64,000 nucleotides of DNA from assembly GCA_934436505.1 (NCBI GenBank), contig CAKSAP010000001.1, positions 62,001-126,000 on the forward strand, given 5' to 3'. Position numbers and translations under genes: made by a program. Below, one piece after another: positions 42,384-50,834 of the stretch (position 1 is the first letter of the stretch; each line of letters opens with the position of its first letter). The notes beneath the pieces were generated by a model, which searched no databases, was not told the origin of the DNA, and was given only the letters and a program-made list of their open reading frames with translations. The stretch is from an uncultured Eubacteriales bacterium. Its GTDB lineage: Bacteria > Bacillota > Clostridia > Oscillospirales > Acutalibacteraceae.

Positions 42384-43223
42384 TTATTTTTTATAGATAT
42401 TATCGTATTTGGATTTTATATCTTCTTTTCCGTCATATAATTCTTCCCAAACATCTTGATGAAAATCATACATATCGGAATACGCATCTTCGTAAGTGTC
42501 ATACATATTTGAGTATGCGTCTTCGTAGGCATCATACATATCACTGTACACCGAGGAAACTTCATTGTAGCTTGCTTCATCATAAGCTTTTGTGATTATA
42601 CCGTCAAGCTCTTTAAATGCTGATTCATACATTCGACTCCAAGCTTTGTAGTAATCTTCGGTTTCTCGTTGCCAAATTTTAAAGCCGTCTTCCATACTTC
42701 TTGTCCAAGTGGTATAGTCACTTTTGTTATCGGCTACATTTTTGTAGTATGAATAGCAGTACTGTGATACCGTAACATAATAGCTTTTTGCTTCGCTTTC
42801 GCAGAAAGAATACCATTCATTAACTTTTTCGGCATTCTTTTTGTAACCTTTGTATGTGCCACCTATGTCGTTTGACAATTCTGTGTACTTATCCTGCATA
42901 TTTTTAATTGATTTTTCCGATTCGGATTTTAATTTTTCTTGAAATTCGGAATTGTCATTTAATGAAACGCTCTTGTCTGCAGTCGTTTCCTGAACAGTGG
43001 ATGAAATTGCCGATTGCGTATCATTTTTGCTGCTTTCTTTTTTGCCGGTCAATGCAACCGCAGTGACAATTAATGCAATTATTACGACAATGCTTATAAT
43101 AATCACGGGGATTATCCACTTCTTGCTGTCTGCTTTGTTTTTTAGCTTGTATCCGCAGTGCGGACAGATTTTTGTTGAATCGGAAATTTCTTTGCCACAT
43201 TCCGGGCAGTTAATTAGTGCCAT
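42384..43223 (-). CDS. Zinc-ribbon membrane protein with Tyr-rich 11-residue repeats
   Basis: The 279-residue protein has an N-terminal zinc ribbon (Cys6, Cys9, Cys20, Cys23 in CPECGKEISDSTKICPHCG), one membrane segment (about 36-59), and a long, largely helical C-terminal part rich in Tyr, Asp, Glu and Lys. Residues 226-258 are three 11-residue units of the form YSDMYDAYEDA. An 11-residue period suits a hendecad coiled coil. The zinc ribbon would be cytoplasmic and the coil outside, if the usual orientation holds. Function unknown. Confidence 0.8.
   Translation of the reverse strand: MALINCPECGKEISDSTKICPHCGYKLKNKADSKKWIIPVIIISIVVIIALIVTAVALTGKKESSKNDTQSAISSTVQETTADKSVSLNDNSEFQEKLKSESEKSIKNMQDKYTELSNDIGGTYKGYKKNAEKVNEWYSFCESEAKSYYVTVSQYCYSYYKNVADNKSDYTTWTRSMEDGFKIWQRETEDYYKAWSRMYESAFKELDGIITKAYDEASYNEVSSVYSDMYDAYEDAYSNMYDTYEDAYSDMYDFHQDVWEELYDGKEDIKSKYDNIYKK
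42450..42548 (-). repeat. Three 33-base coding repeats
   Basis: Tandem units that encode YSDMYDAYEDA, YSNMYDTYEDA and YSDMYDFHQDV. DNA similarity between the units suggests recent duplication. Confidence 0.75.
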
Positions 43224-43280
43224 AGTATTTTACTCCTCTTTTAGTTTTTTATTTGTTTTTTGTAAATATAGAATTAAATT

Positions 43281-43574
43281 TCACCCCGTTTTGTCTTTAT
43301 GTTCTTTAATCATTTTCCGAATCCACTTTTCGCTATACCCGTATTTTGTTGCGAGCTGCCGTACATTTTTGCCGTCATATTCCGCAACAATCCTCGATGC
43401 GATAAATTCGCTTGTGAAAAGATTTACCGGAAACGTGATTTGCTGACCCCGATATGTAGAGTAAAGCTTTACCGCCGCCTCAATTCCAAGCGTATTTGCA
43501 ATTTCGTTATACACGCCGTTGAGATATTCGCTCTCAATCTCTTTCGGATCCATACCTGTATAAACCTCTCTCAT
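43281..43574 (-). CDS. Mor-family transcription activator-like protein
   Basis: The 97 residues resemble the Mor/C family of phage Mu: an N-terminal dimerisation helix (LGIEAAVKLYSTYRGQQITFP) and a C-terminal helix-turn-helix (NVRQLATKYGYSEKWIRKMIKEH). Stand-alone members are common in Firmicutes and are not by themselves proof of a prophage. No phage genes are near. An AGGAGGC site precedes the ATG. Confidence 0.78.
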   Translation of the reverse strand: MREVYTGMDPKEIESEYLNGVYNEIANTLGIEAAVKLYSTYRGQQITFPVNLFTSEFIASRIVAEYDGKNVRQLATKYGYSEKWIRKMIKEHKDKTG

Positions 43575-43738
43575 TCTTACTGCCTCCTATTATGATTTAT
43601 CCTCACGGATTTGTATAGAGCGACAGTTCATAGGAACAATTCCTTGTAAACTTCCGTTCGCTCATAATAGGTCTTGTAAATTTCGCGAATGAAAAAAGCG
43701 GCTTTTACGGCAGCCGACAAGCGTTATAAATGAATAAA

Positions 43739-43780
43739 AAATACCCCTCTCCGACATCACTTCGAAAAGGGGTATTATTA
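43739..43780 (-). terminator. Terminator after the small membrane-anchored protein gene
   Basis: Stem AATACCCCT/AGGGGTATT (about 43740-43777), followed on minus by TTTTTTATTC. Confidence 0.8.
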
Positions 43781-43787
43781 AAATCGT

Positions 43788-44225
43788 TTATTTGTTGATT
43801 TTATCGGTAAGTATAAAATCGTATTGATAGCTTCTTTCAAACGGAACGGATTCTCCGCTGTTTGGGTCTGTTACCGTGCCGCTGAAGGTAATAACGGTTT
43901 TGCCGTCAACGTTTTTATAATCGGCGTCAATCATATACGGCTTTTGGAAATCGGCAGCCTCCTTGCGGAATTCGTCGAGATCCGCCTGAACGGTTTCATA
44001 CTGCTCCGTCTTTTTCTGCCTTTCGGACGAAGTGTGCAAGAGCTTGTGCTCATTATAACCGAACATCACGTCGGCACAATACGAGCCGCCGTTTTTCGCA
44101 GTCTCAATATTGGCAGGACCGCTTACCGCCGCCGTATAAATGGGATTTGCTTTTGAAGCGCATATAAACGCAACAACGGCAATCGCCAAAACAGCCAAAC
44201 AGCAAATCAATGCTTTCTTTTTCAT
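43788..44225 (-). CDS. Small secreted or membrane-anchored protein of unknown function
   Basis: From the ATG at 44225 (AAAGGGAG seven bases before it) the product has 145 residues: MKKKALICCLAVLAIAVVAFI forms an N-terminal membrane segment or signal, and a domain of about 115 residues follows (YCADVMFGYNEHKLLHTSSERQ; DGKTVITFSGTVTDP; FERSYQYDFILTDKI). The end looks like beta strands. I do not recognise a family. It is a one-gene unit. Confidence 0.72.
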   Translation of the reverse strand: MKKKALICCLAVLAIAVVAFICASKANPIYTAAVSGPANIETAKNGGSYCADVMFGYNEHKLLHTSSERQKKTEQYETVQADLDEFRKEAADFQKPYMIDADYKNVDGKTVITFSGTVTDPNSGESVPFERSYQYDFILTDKINK

Positions 44226-44386
44226 ATACACACTCCCTTTAATTATAGGCTGTACGCTTATATTTGCACAGCGACATAAATAATTGAAACAGACTCTTTT
44301 GCTTTGCTTCAATCCCATCATACTTTAATTCCCAAATATTGTCAACATATAAAATATAACAAAAATCACAGGCATAATTTTAACAG

Positions 44387-44440
44387 ATAAAACAAAACCG
44401 ATTTTATCAAGGCGAAATATATGCCAAAACAAAATCGGTC
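44387..44440 (-). terminator. Terminator after maf
   Basis: ACCGATTTT and AAAATCGGT pair across an inner GGC/GCC hairpin (44397-44439), followed on minus by TTTGTTTTATC. It lies just past the maf stop. Confidence 0.65.
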
Positions 44441-44444
44441 TGTC

Positions 44445-45008
44445 TTACTTTTTACTTTTTATATACTCTCTCAAAACTCTTTCGAGCCTTGCCATAGGCA
44501 ATCCTACGACATTGAGATAATCGCCGTTGATTTTTTCGACAAGCAATGCGCCCTTGCCCTGTATGCCGTATGCGCCTGCCTTGTCCGACGGCTCTCCCGT
44601 TGCGATATAAGCCTTGATTTCCTCCTCGCTCAAGGAATAAAATTTGACCTCGGTTTTCTCACAAAACACAGTCTTTTTATCTCCGAGCCTTACGCAAACG
44701 CCCGTAAAAACATTGTGCGTTCTACCCGAAAGCGAAGAAAGCATTGAAAAAGCATCATTTTCATCTTTCGGTTTCCCCAAAATTTTGCCGTCGAGTGCCA
44801 CAACCGTATCAGCCGATACAACAAGCGTATTTTCATCAACCTCTACGGCGTCTCCCTTTATCTCGGCAAGATATTTGACCGCTTCGTCGGGTGTAATATT
44901 CTCGGGCAAGGTTTCGTCTGCGCTTGAAGTTTTAACCTCGAAGTCATAGCCTGCATTTTTCATTATTTCTTTTCGTCTCGGCGAGCCCGAAGCCAATACT
45001 ATTTTCAT
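44445..45008 (-). CDS. maf: Maf-type nucleoside triphosphate pyrophosphatase
   Basis: House-cleaning pyrophosphatase acting on dTTP/UTP or modified nucleotides. The 187 residues show the start VLASGSPRRKEIMKNAG, the catalytic region VVSADTVVALDGKILGKPKD, SGRTHNVFTGVCV and the late GAYGIQGKGALLVEKINGDY. Length is normal. Its ATG overlaps the Nudix gene stop (ATGA). Confidence 0.94.
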   Translation of the reverse strand: MKIVLASGSPRRKEIMKNAGYDFEVKTSSADETLPENITPDEAVKYLAEIKGDAVEVDENTLVVSADTVVALDGKILGKPKDENDAFSMLSSLSGRTHNVFTGVCVRLGDKKTVFCEKTEVKFYSLSEEEIKAYIATGEPSDKAGAYGIQGKGALLVEKINGDYLNVVGLPMARLERVLREYIKSKK

Positions 45009-45550
45009 TTCTTATCCCCGTAAACCTTATGATAAACCTTCATAATTCCGACCTGCGTTTTTGAATCCCTAATTTCATTGTTCATTACCATTTGGAACGC
45101 CTTTTCAAGCGGAATTTTTTTGACCTCAAGGAACTCGTCGTCATCAAGGTCTTGCGAGGTAAAGCTCAAGCCCTTTGCGAAATACATATGGATTATTTCC
45201 CCACAATATCCCGGAGTGGGATACAATTTGCCCAAATCCTCATATTCGCTTGCAATCGTTCCCGTCTCCTCACGAAGCTCACGCTTGCCCGCTTCGAACG
45301 GGTCCTCGCCGTATTCAAGCTTGCCTGCCGGAAGCTCCAAAACGACCTCTGCGTAAGGGTATCTGAACTGCTCGACAAACATAAGCTCGTTATTCTCGGT
45401 AAGCGCCGCAACGCAAACTCCGCCCGGATGCTCCACTATCTCTCTTTTGGCAACTGTGCCGTCGGGCAAAAGCGCATCATCAACACGCAAATTTATAATT
45501 TTGCCCTTAAATATATATTCTTGATTTATGGGTTTTTCGGTCATATCCAT
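45005..45550 (-). CDS. Nudix hydrolase, ADP-ribose pyrophosphatase type
   Basis: The product of 181 residues contains a perfect Nudix box: G-x5-E-x7-R-E-L-R-E-E-T-G (within AGKLEYGEDPFEAGKRELRE and ETG). The surrounding order (VEHPGGVCVAAL, FRYPYAEVVLELPAGK, YPTPGYCGEIIHMYFAKGL) fits the NudF/ADP-ribose group. The start at 45550 is judged by alignment; the ribosome binding site is weak. It is probably co-transcribed with maf, with which it overlaps by four bases. Confidence 0.9.
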   Translation of the reverse strand: MDMTEKPINQEYIFKGKIINLRVDDALLPDGTVAKREIVEHPGGVCVAALTENNELMFVEQFRYPYAEVVLELPAGKLEYGEDPFEAGKRELREETGTIASEYEDLGKLYPTPGYCGEIIHMYFAKGLSFTSQDLDDDEFLEVKKIPLEKAFQMVMNNEIRDSKTQVGIMKVYHKVYGDKK

Positions 45551-45614
45551 AATAAATTCACTTCTTTCGGAATATATCTTAATATCAAATACCAAATCAG
45601 AGGTTGTTGATATT

Positions 45615-46466
45615 ATGTGCTTTAATTACAATGCTTTACAAGAGCATATCAAAAAAATCAAAGAAAGCTTCGACTTCGTGTCGATTACTTCCATAGGCAA
45701 AGGCTGGTGCAAGCGAAGTATTTACTCGCTGAGTATCGGAGAGGGGGAGAGCAGCGTGCTTTTCCTGTCCGATTTTTCCGATACGGCAGGGATAACAAGC
45801 GAAATTCTGCTGACGTTTTTTGAACGGCTTTGTGTAGCTTATAAAAACGACCTTAAAATTTCCGCCGTTAAAATAAGGAGCATTCTGCGTGAGCAAAAAA
45901 TCGTTATCGTCCCCATAACCAATCCCGACGGACTTGAAATTTCCTGTTCCGACGGAGAAAATGCACTCTGCTACAAGGGTCTTGTGCAAAGAGCCGCCGA
46001 CAACAATTTCTCCGAATGGATTTCAAACGCAAGAGGCGTGGAAATAGGCAAAAACTTCCCGTACCGTTTTTCCGACGCTAAAAGCATTATGAAAAATTCG
46101 TCTGCCTTCGGCTACAAAGGTCCGTTCGAGGCAAGCGAGCTTGAAACGCAGGCAATTATATCATTCTGCAAGGCAATAAACCCGAAATATACAATCACTC
46201 TGTCCTGCTCGGGCGAATACATATCCTGCCAATGCTCAAAATGTGCCTCCGACTGCGCCATGATGACTCAAGTGTTCAAGAGCGTAAGCGGTTTGCCGAT
46301 TAAACGCATTAAGCCGTGTGAGGCCTACGGCAGCTTCGGCGGTTGGTTTTCCAAAAGCTTTTCTGCGCCGTCGTTTTGTTTTTCCGTTTCAAAACGGAGC
46401 GTTACCGACCTCAAAAGTCTTTATGACAAATACGAAGAACTGCTGCTTTTGTCGTCGATTATGTGA
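45615..46466 (+). CDS. M14 carboxypeptidase-like protein with lost zinc site (predicted pseudoenzyme)
   Basis: The 283 residues follow the clostridial M14 (gamma-D-Glu-diamino acid peptidase) order: FLSDFSDTAGITSEIL, IVIVPITNPDGLEI, ISNARGVEIGKNFPYRF, GYKGPFEASELETQAI, TLSCSGEYISC and SAPSFCFSVSKRS. Active relatives have F-H-G-x-E-W-I-T-S, LHSQGE and FTIEVG at these places. Here His and Glu of HxxE are Ser55 and Ala58, the third zinc His is Ser197, and the general-base Glu is Ser. A new Cys cluster (198, 205, 207, 210, 214) replaces the region. It may bind peptidoglycan or a different metal. It abuts murD tail to tail with no spacer. Confidence 0.75.
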   Translation: MCFNYNALQEHIKKIKESFDFVSITSIGKGWCKRSIYSLSIGEGESSVLFLSDFSDTAGITSEILLTFFERLCVAYKNDLKISAVKIRSILREQKIVIVPITNPDGLEISCSDGENALCYKGLVQRAADNNFSEWISNARGVEIGKNFPYRFSDAKSIMKNSSAFGYKGPFEASELETQAIISFCKAINPKYTITLSCSGEYISCQCSKCASDCAMMTQVFKSVSGLPIKRIKPCEAYGSFGGWFSKSFSAPSFCFSVSKRSVTDLKSLYDKYEELLLLSSIM

Positions 46467-47759
46467 TTACTCGCCGTACCTTTTAATAAGTTCCTTGTAG
46501 TGCCTGCCCTTTTCTTCAAAATTCTTATATACATTATAGCTTGACGCCGCAGGGGAGAGAAGGCAAATTTTTCCTTCTGCGGTAAGCTTATACGCTTCTT
46601 TTACAGCCTCTTCAAGGTCAGCCGCCTTAACAAGCCGCTTCGGACAAGCGCATTTTGAAAGCATATCAATTATTTTATGCCCTGTCTCGGGTGTACCGAT
46701 AAGATTTTTAACAGAGCACTTTTCAAGATAATCGCAAAATTCCGAATAATCTATGCCTCTGTCCTTGCCGCCGAAAATAAGCGTATCAACGTTCTTTAAC
46801 GCCTCAACCGCACATTCTACGGCGTGCGGAATTGTTGCTATGCAGTCATTATAAAAGGTAACACCCTTAAATGTGCCGACCTTTTCCATTCTGTGTTCAA
46901 TTCCCGAAAAGTTTTCAACGCCCTTTTCGCAAGCCGTATCGCTGACGCCGAATGTTTTTGCCGCACGGTAAGCGAATATAACGTCCTGCTTGTTATGAAC
47001 GCCCAAAAGATGCTCGTTACGCACCTCAAAGGGAAGCCTGTCATTTACGGAAACGCCGATTTTTTCAGCCTTTGTCGAATTGAGATCGACATATTCGGAA
47101 ACCCCCTGATCCGCATTATATATAAATGTATCATTCTCGTTTTGATAATTCATAATGTGGAGTTTTGCGTTTACATAGCCCGTAAAGCCGCCCTTGTAAT
47201 GGTCAAGGTGCTCCTCGTAAATATTTGTGAGAATAGCGACCTCGGGCGAAGCGTGAGTAAATTCAAGCTGGTGCGACGACATCTCAATAACGGCATAGGT
47301 GTCGGGCGTAACGCTCTCAAGCGCTTCAAAAACAGGCACGCCGATATTGCCGATAAGCCTTGCGTCCTTGCCTGCCGCCTTTAACATTTCATATGTGAGC
47401 GTAGAGGTTGTGGTCTTGCCCTTTGAGCCGGTTATTCCGACCTTGCGGCAATCCGCAAAACGCAAAAACATATCAACCTGACAGGTAACCTCTGTGTTTT
47501 CACTTACTTCAACATCACGGAAAGATATTCCGGGGCTTTTCATTACAACGTCAAAATCGTTTACGCAGTCAAGATAGTTTTCGCCGCAAACGGTCCTGAT
47601 ATTCTCGCCGTCCGGAGTAACCCTGTTTTTATCGGCAACGGTCAATTCCTTTTCGGGCAAATGCTTTTTAATATAGGAAAGCGTGGACTGACCTTCTCTG
47701 CCGAAGCCGAGTATCAGCACAGACTTATCTTTTAGGTAATCAATTATCTTCGGCAACAT
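46467..47759 (-). CDS. murD: MurD ligase, probably the MurD2-type UDP-MurNAc-L-Ala--L-glutamate ligase
   Basis: ATP-dependent Mur ligase of 430 residues adding glutamate to UDP-MurNAc-L-Ala. It has the N-terminal Rossmann part (VLILGFGREGQSTLSYIKK), P-loop GSKGKTTTS (about 111-119), the HMEKV-type GIEHRMEKVGTFKGVTFYNDC and LIFGGKDRGIDY. Standard MurD uses D-Glu. Its first 20 bases overlap the end of a MurL-like epimerase gene, which suggests the MurD2 form that adds L-Glu. Sequence alone does not settle D versus L. Confidence 0.9.
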   Translation of the reverse strand: MLPKIIDYLKDKSVLILGFGREGQSTLSYIKKHLPEKELTVADKNRVTPDGENIRTVCGENYLDCVNDFDVVMKSPGISFRDVEVSENTEVTCQVDMFLRFADCRKVGITGSKGKTTTSTLTYEMLKAAGKDARLIGNIGVPVFEALESVTPDTYAVIEMSSHQLEFTHASPEVAILTNIYEEHLDHYKGGFTGYVNAKLHIMNYQNENDTFIYNADQGVSEYVDLNSTKAEKIGVSVNDRLPFEVRNEHLLGVHNKQDVIFAYRAAKTFGVSDTACEKGVENFSGIEHRMEKVGTFKGVTFYNDCIATIPHAVECAVEALKNVDTLIFGGKDRGIDYSEFCDYLEKCSVKNLIGTPETGHKIIDMLSKCACPKRLVKAADLEEAVKEAYKLTAEGKICLLSPAASSYNVYKNFEEKGRHYKELIKRYGE

Positions 47760-49131
47760 ATTTATACATCTCCATTACAATATAAAGGAATTCGTCGGGA
47801 ACGCTGTTAAGAGCGTTATATTCTTTTAGTAAATTTTCATCTATTGTGCTTTCGTCAACATTTTCTCTGAATCTCTTGCAGAGAAGCGGAAGCTCTTTTC
47901 CGTCTTTTTCAAGCTTTTTGCAAAGGCTCATAAGCGCAAAATTAAACTCCGACTTTGTGCCCACGCACTCAAACGGCTTCAAATCCGTAATGCCCGCAAG
48001 TCCGTCAAAATCAGCGGTACAATCGGGGTCATCCAGCATATCGTTGCCGAAAATCGAAACCAATTTATCATATTCGATAAACGGCGATAAAATCGTGAAA
48101 ACAAATAAGCACTTCGCACATTTACCGCACCAAATATTTTTCTTGCTTCCTCTGTTGCAGCTTCTGAACGTTTCGTGGTACTGCGTGAGCGACGCAAACA
48201 TTTTAGCTATCTGCAACTCCGAGAACGGACGCAAAAGGCTGAAATATTCAATGCCGTCATAGCCGAAAATGTTCTTTTGCACATAAGCCGTAAAGTCCTC
48301 CTCGAACTCATACGATTTCGAATACTGATGATTGACGTTTACGCCCTCTATATTCGTTTCGTTTGCGCTCGACTCATTGGAAAGCACAATGTACTTGCCT
48401 CCGACAAGGTACGCACAGTAAAGCGACAGGAACGCAACTATTGCGGAAAACGGGGTATGACCATTCAAAAAGCCCTCTGAATTCAACTTTAGTAAATTTT
48501 CATCTATCGTCCTATAAGTCCTGATAATATCCTTTTCGTTATAGCCTGCCGCAAGCACCGTATCGGTCCTCGCCTTTTGGTCATTTACCGTAAAGAACAT
48601 ATTTTTATCCTTGAAATCCTTGAGCAGAGAAGCCGTAACGCAGCTGTCCTTACCGCCGCCGACGGGAATAAGATTTATACCGTTTGAATTATACGCCTGC
48701 GGATGCATATGGTGCTCAAGCTCTTCGTTGACTTTAATTTCCATAAAGCTCTCTTCGTCTGTTTCTATACCGTTTATATAGAAGAACTCCGACAAGCCGC
48801 CGAAATAGAGCTTCTTATACCATTTTATGTCCTTTTCCGAAAGGTATCCGCATTTTACATTTACGGTTTTCGGACAGGCGCACTTCCAATAGCTTATAAG
48901 CTCGACCATACCGAGATTGAACACAATTTTCTCGGCAATTTCCGAATTGTAATCGTTAGCCATATGAAGCTCTTTGACGGGAATTCTCGTTGACGGATGA
49001 AAATCGCACAAGCCGTCGATAGAAAAGTCAAAAGCTATTTTAATTTCATCGTTTTCCCTTGTGAGCTGCCAACCGTTATATGAAAATGACGGATATTTCT
49101 CACGAAGCTGTAAAAATTTCTCGTTTGACAC
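47740..49131 (-). CDS. murL: MurL-like UDP-MurNAc-L-Ala-L-Glu epimerase
   Basis: The 463 residues match the MurL pattern: INLIPVGGGKDSCVTASLL (PP-loop-like GGGKDS, about 158-163), YIVLSNESSANETN, NVNHQYSKSYEFEEDF, YFSLLRPFSELQIAKMF, SCNRG and WCGKCAKCLFVFTILSPF. In Xanthomonas, MurL turns the L-Glu of UDP-MurNAc-L-Ala-L-Glu into D-Glu after MurD2 has added L-Glu, replacing glutamate racemase plus standard MurD. The start is GTG at 49131, eight bases after GGAG; another GTG lies nine bases upstream. It is co-transcribed with murD. Confidence 0.82.
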   Translation of the reverse strand: MSNEKFLQLREKYPSFSYNGWQLTRENDEIKIAFDFSIDGLCDFHPSTRIPVKELHMANDYNSEIAEKIVFNLGMVELISYWKCACPKTVNVKCGYLSEKDIKWYKKLYFGGLSEFFYINGIETDEESFMEIKVNEELEHHMHPQAYNSNGINLIPVGGGKDSCVTASLLKDFKDKNMFFTVNDQKARTDTVLAAGYNEKDIIRTYRTIDENLLKLNSEGFLNGHTPFSAIVAFLSLYCAYLVGGKYIVLSNESSANETNIEGVNVNHQYSKSYEFEEDFTAYVQKNIFGYDGIEYFSLLRPFSELQIAKMFASLTQYHETFRSCNRGSKKNIWCGKCAKCLFVFTILSPFIEYDKLVSIFGNDMLDDPDCTADFDGLAGITDLKPFECVGTKSEFNFALMSLCKKLEKDGKELPLLCKRFRENVDESTIDENLLKEYNALNSVPDEFLYIVMEMYKYVAEDN

Positions 49132-49159
49132 AAAAATCACTCCAAGCTTTTATCAGTTT

Positions 49160-49188
49160 ATTATACGTTTTCCGCCGTTAAAAATCAA
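49160..49188 (-). promoter_or_regulatory. Promoter of murL-murD
   Basis: On minus, -35 TTGATT (49183-49188), 17-base spacer, perfect -10 TATAAT (49160-49165), about 20 bases before the murL ribosome binding site. Confidence 0.78.
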
Positions 49189-49200
49189 TACCATTATATA

Positions 49201-49229
49201 TTTACAAATTCCTCGATATATGTTACGAT
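49201..49229 (+). promoter_or_regulatory. Promoter of the transglutaminase-dockerin gene
   Basis: -35 TTTACA (49201-49206), 17-base spacer, -10 TACGAT (49224-49229) preceded by TGT. It leaves a leader of about 85 bases. Confidence 0.5.
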
Positions 49230-49319
49230 AGACATAATAAGGTTAGGTGTTCATTATAATATTGCCAAGCCTTCAAAAAACTTTATAAAAACGGCATAAG
49301 AAAGAGAGGAGATATAAAA

Positions 49320-50813
49320 ATGAAAAAGACTTTCGCAATAGCTCTTACTATGATTTTGGTTATCAGTTTATGTGGCTTTTTCGCCTTTTCGTCCTCGCCC
49401 GAGATTTATCACGGCGAAAGCGACGGATTTATTTGCGGTAACATTCTCGTTGACGAAGCGTATTTCCCCGATGCCGCAAACGACGTGCAAAAACCAAATA
49501 AATTTTTCGCAAATGCAAATTCAGCCTGGCTTTTCTATGATTATCTCACAACAGCTCAAAAAACAGTCTACAACGCAATCGTTCAAGCCGAAGCAGGACT
49601 GAATATCGGTGCAGACTCTTCTACGGAGGCTCTTATCGGCATTAAAGTTCCCGCAAGGCAAATTTCGGGCAACTCAGCCGACGCATTAAAGGCTGCTTTG
49701 CAAAATGCCGTTATCGGTGCTATGTCGGCGGTTATCGAGGATTATCCTCAATACTTCTGGCTCAGCGGATACAGCATCTCTTACGGCTATTCCTATGATT
49801 CGGCAGGAAATTATTGGATTACCTCTATGGACCTTTACATAAACCTTGAAACAAACGATTATCAGAACTTCGCCACAGTTCGCTCTTGCTATTCTCAAAT
49901 GATGACGGCTGTTAATAACTTTACCGTCAGCGGCTCGTCTCGCTATGCAAAATGCAAATCGATTCACGATAAAATATGCGAAATGACAGTGTACACCACG
50001 AACGTTCCTATGGCGCACCAGCCAACAGGCGTATTTATAAGCGGTCAGGCTGTCTGCGAGGGCTATGCCGAAGCGTTCAAGCTTATCTGCGACCGTGAGG
50101 GTATTCCGTGCATACTTGTTGTCGGCACAGGCAACGGCGGAGCGCACAAATGGAACTATGTTAAAATGGAGGACGGCAAGTGGTACGGTATGGATGCCAC
50201 TTGGGCGGATCAGGGAGACTCGGGAATTTTCTATGATTACTTTATTGTAGGCTCAGAGTCGCTTTCCTCAACTGCCTTCGGTGATCAAACGAAATTCGGA
50301 AACGGCAAAGAGACCTCGGCAAGCCACGTAAACACAGGCGCATTATTCAGCTACAGCGGCTTCGCCTTGACCTATCCCACAATTTCACAAACCGCATATT
50401 CGTCTGTTTTGGTAAGTCCGAGTGCTTCGGCAAGCTTTGACAATCAAAAGGGTATGCTTTTCTTCGCAAAGGATGCTGATATCCGTTCGTCAATCTTATG
50501 TGTAGCTTCTCCGAGCTATGCACCGTCAAATAACAAGGCAACCGTTTCGGGCACGACAACAGGCGGAACGCTCACAATTACAAGTCCCGTTTCAAAGCAA
50601 TATACGCTTGTTCGTTGGGGCGACGTAAATGCCGACGGCAAGACGGATTTGACAGACAATGCTTTAATCGAGGAAGCGGCGATACAGGAAGCGGAGTTTA
50701 CAAACGAAGCGTGCTTTAATGCCGCAGACTACAATCAGGACGGCGTTATTGACGTGTTTGATATGTTCTATGCCGATCGATATGTGAATACGGGAATGCT
50801 TCTCAACGGCTGA
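49320..50813 (+). CDS. Secreted transglutaminase-like protein with C-terminal type I dockerin
   Basis: The 497-residue product has a signal peptide (about 1-25) and a transglutaminase-core domain with Cys246 (GQAVCEGYAEAFKLI), His276 (GAHKWNYVKM) and Asp292 (WYGMDATWAD). An Ig-like or linker part follows. The end (432-490) has two calcium loops, DVNADGKTDLTD and DYNQDGVIDVFD, the hallmark of a dockerin. Such enzymes may cleave or crosslink proteins. The dockerin would fix it to a cohesin scaffold, although no cohesin gene is in the window. The start follows AGAGAGGAG. Confidence 0.85.
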   Translation: MKKTFAIALTMILVISLCGFFAFSSSPEIYHGESDGFICGNILVDEAYFPDAANDVQKPNKFFANANSAWLFYDYLTTAQKTVYNAIVQAEAGLNIGADSSTEALIGIKVPARQISGNSADALKAALQNAVIGAMSAVIEDYPQYFWLSGYSISYGYSYDSAGNYWITSMDLYINLETNDYQNFATVRSCYSQMMTAVNNFTVSGSSRYAKCKSIHDKICEMTVYTTNVPMAHQPTGVFISGQAVCEGYAEAFKLICDREGIPCILVVGTGNGGAHKWNYVKMEDGKWYGMDATWADQGDSGIFYDYFIVGSESLSSTAFGDQTKFGNGKETSASHVNTGALFSYSGFALTYPTISQTAYSSVLVSPSASASFDNQKGMLFFAKDADIRSSILCVASPSYAPSNNKATVSGTTTGGTLTITSPVSKQYTLVRWGDVNADGKTDLTDNALIEEAAIQEAEFTNEACFNAADYNQDGVIDVFDMFYADRYVNTGMLLNG

Positions 50814-50834
50814 TAAATAACATATAAATATCTA

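Noticed and set aside
43575..43787. Second hairpin CGGCT/AGCCG with T run near 43695-43720 as a separate RNA gene
   Set aside because: No promoter was found, and it probably backs up the terminator at 43739-43780.
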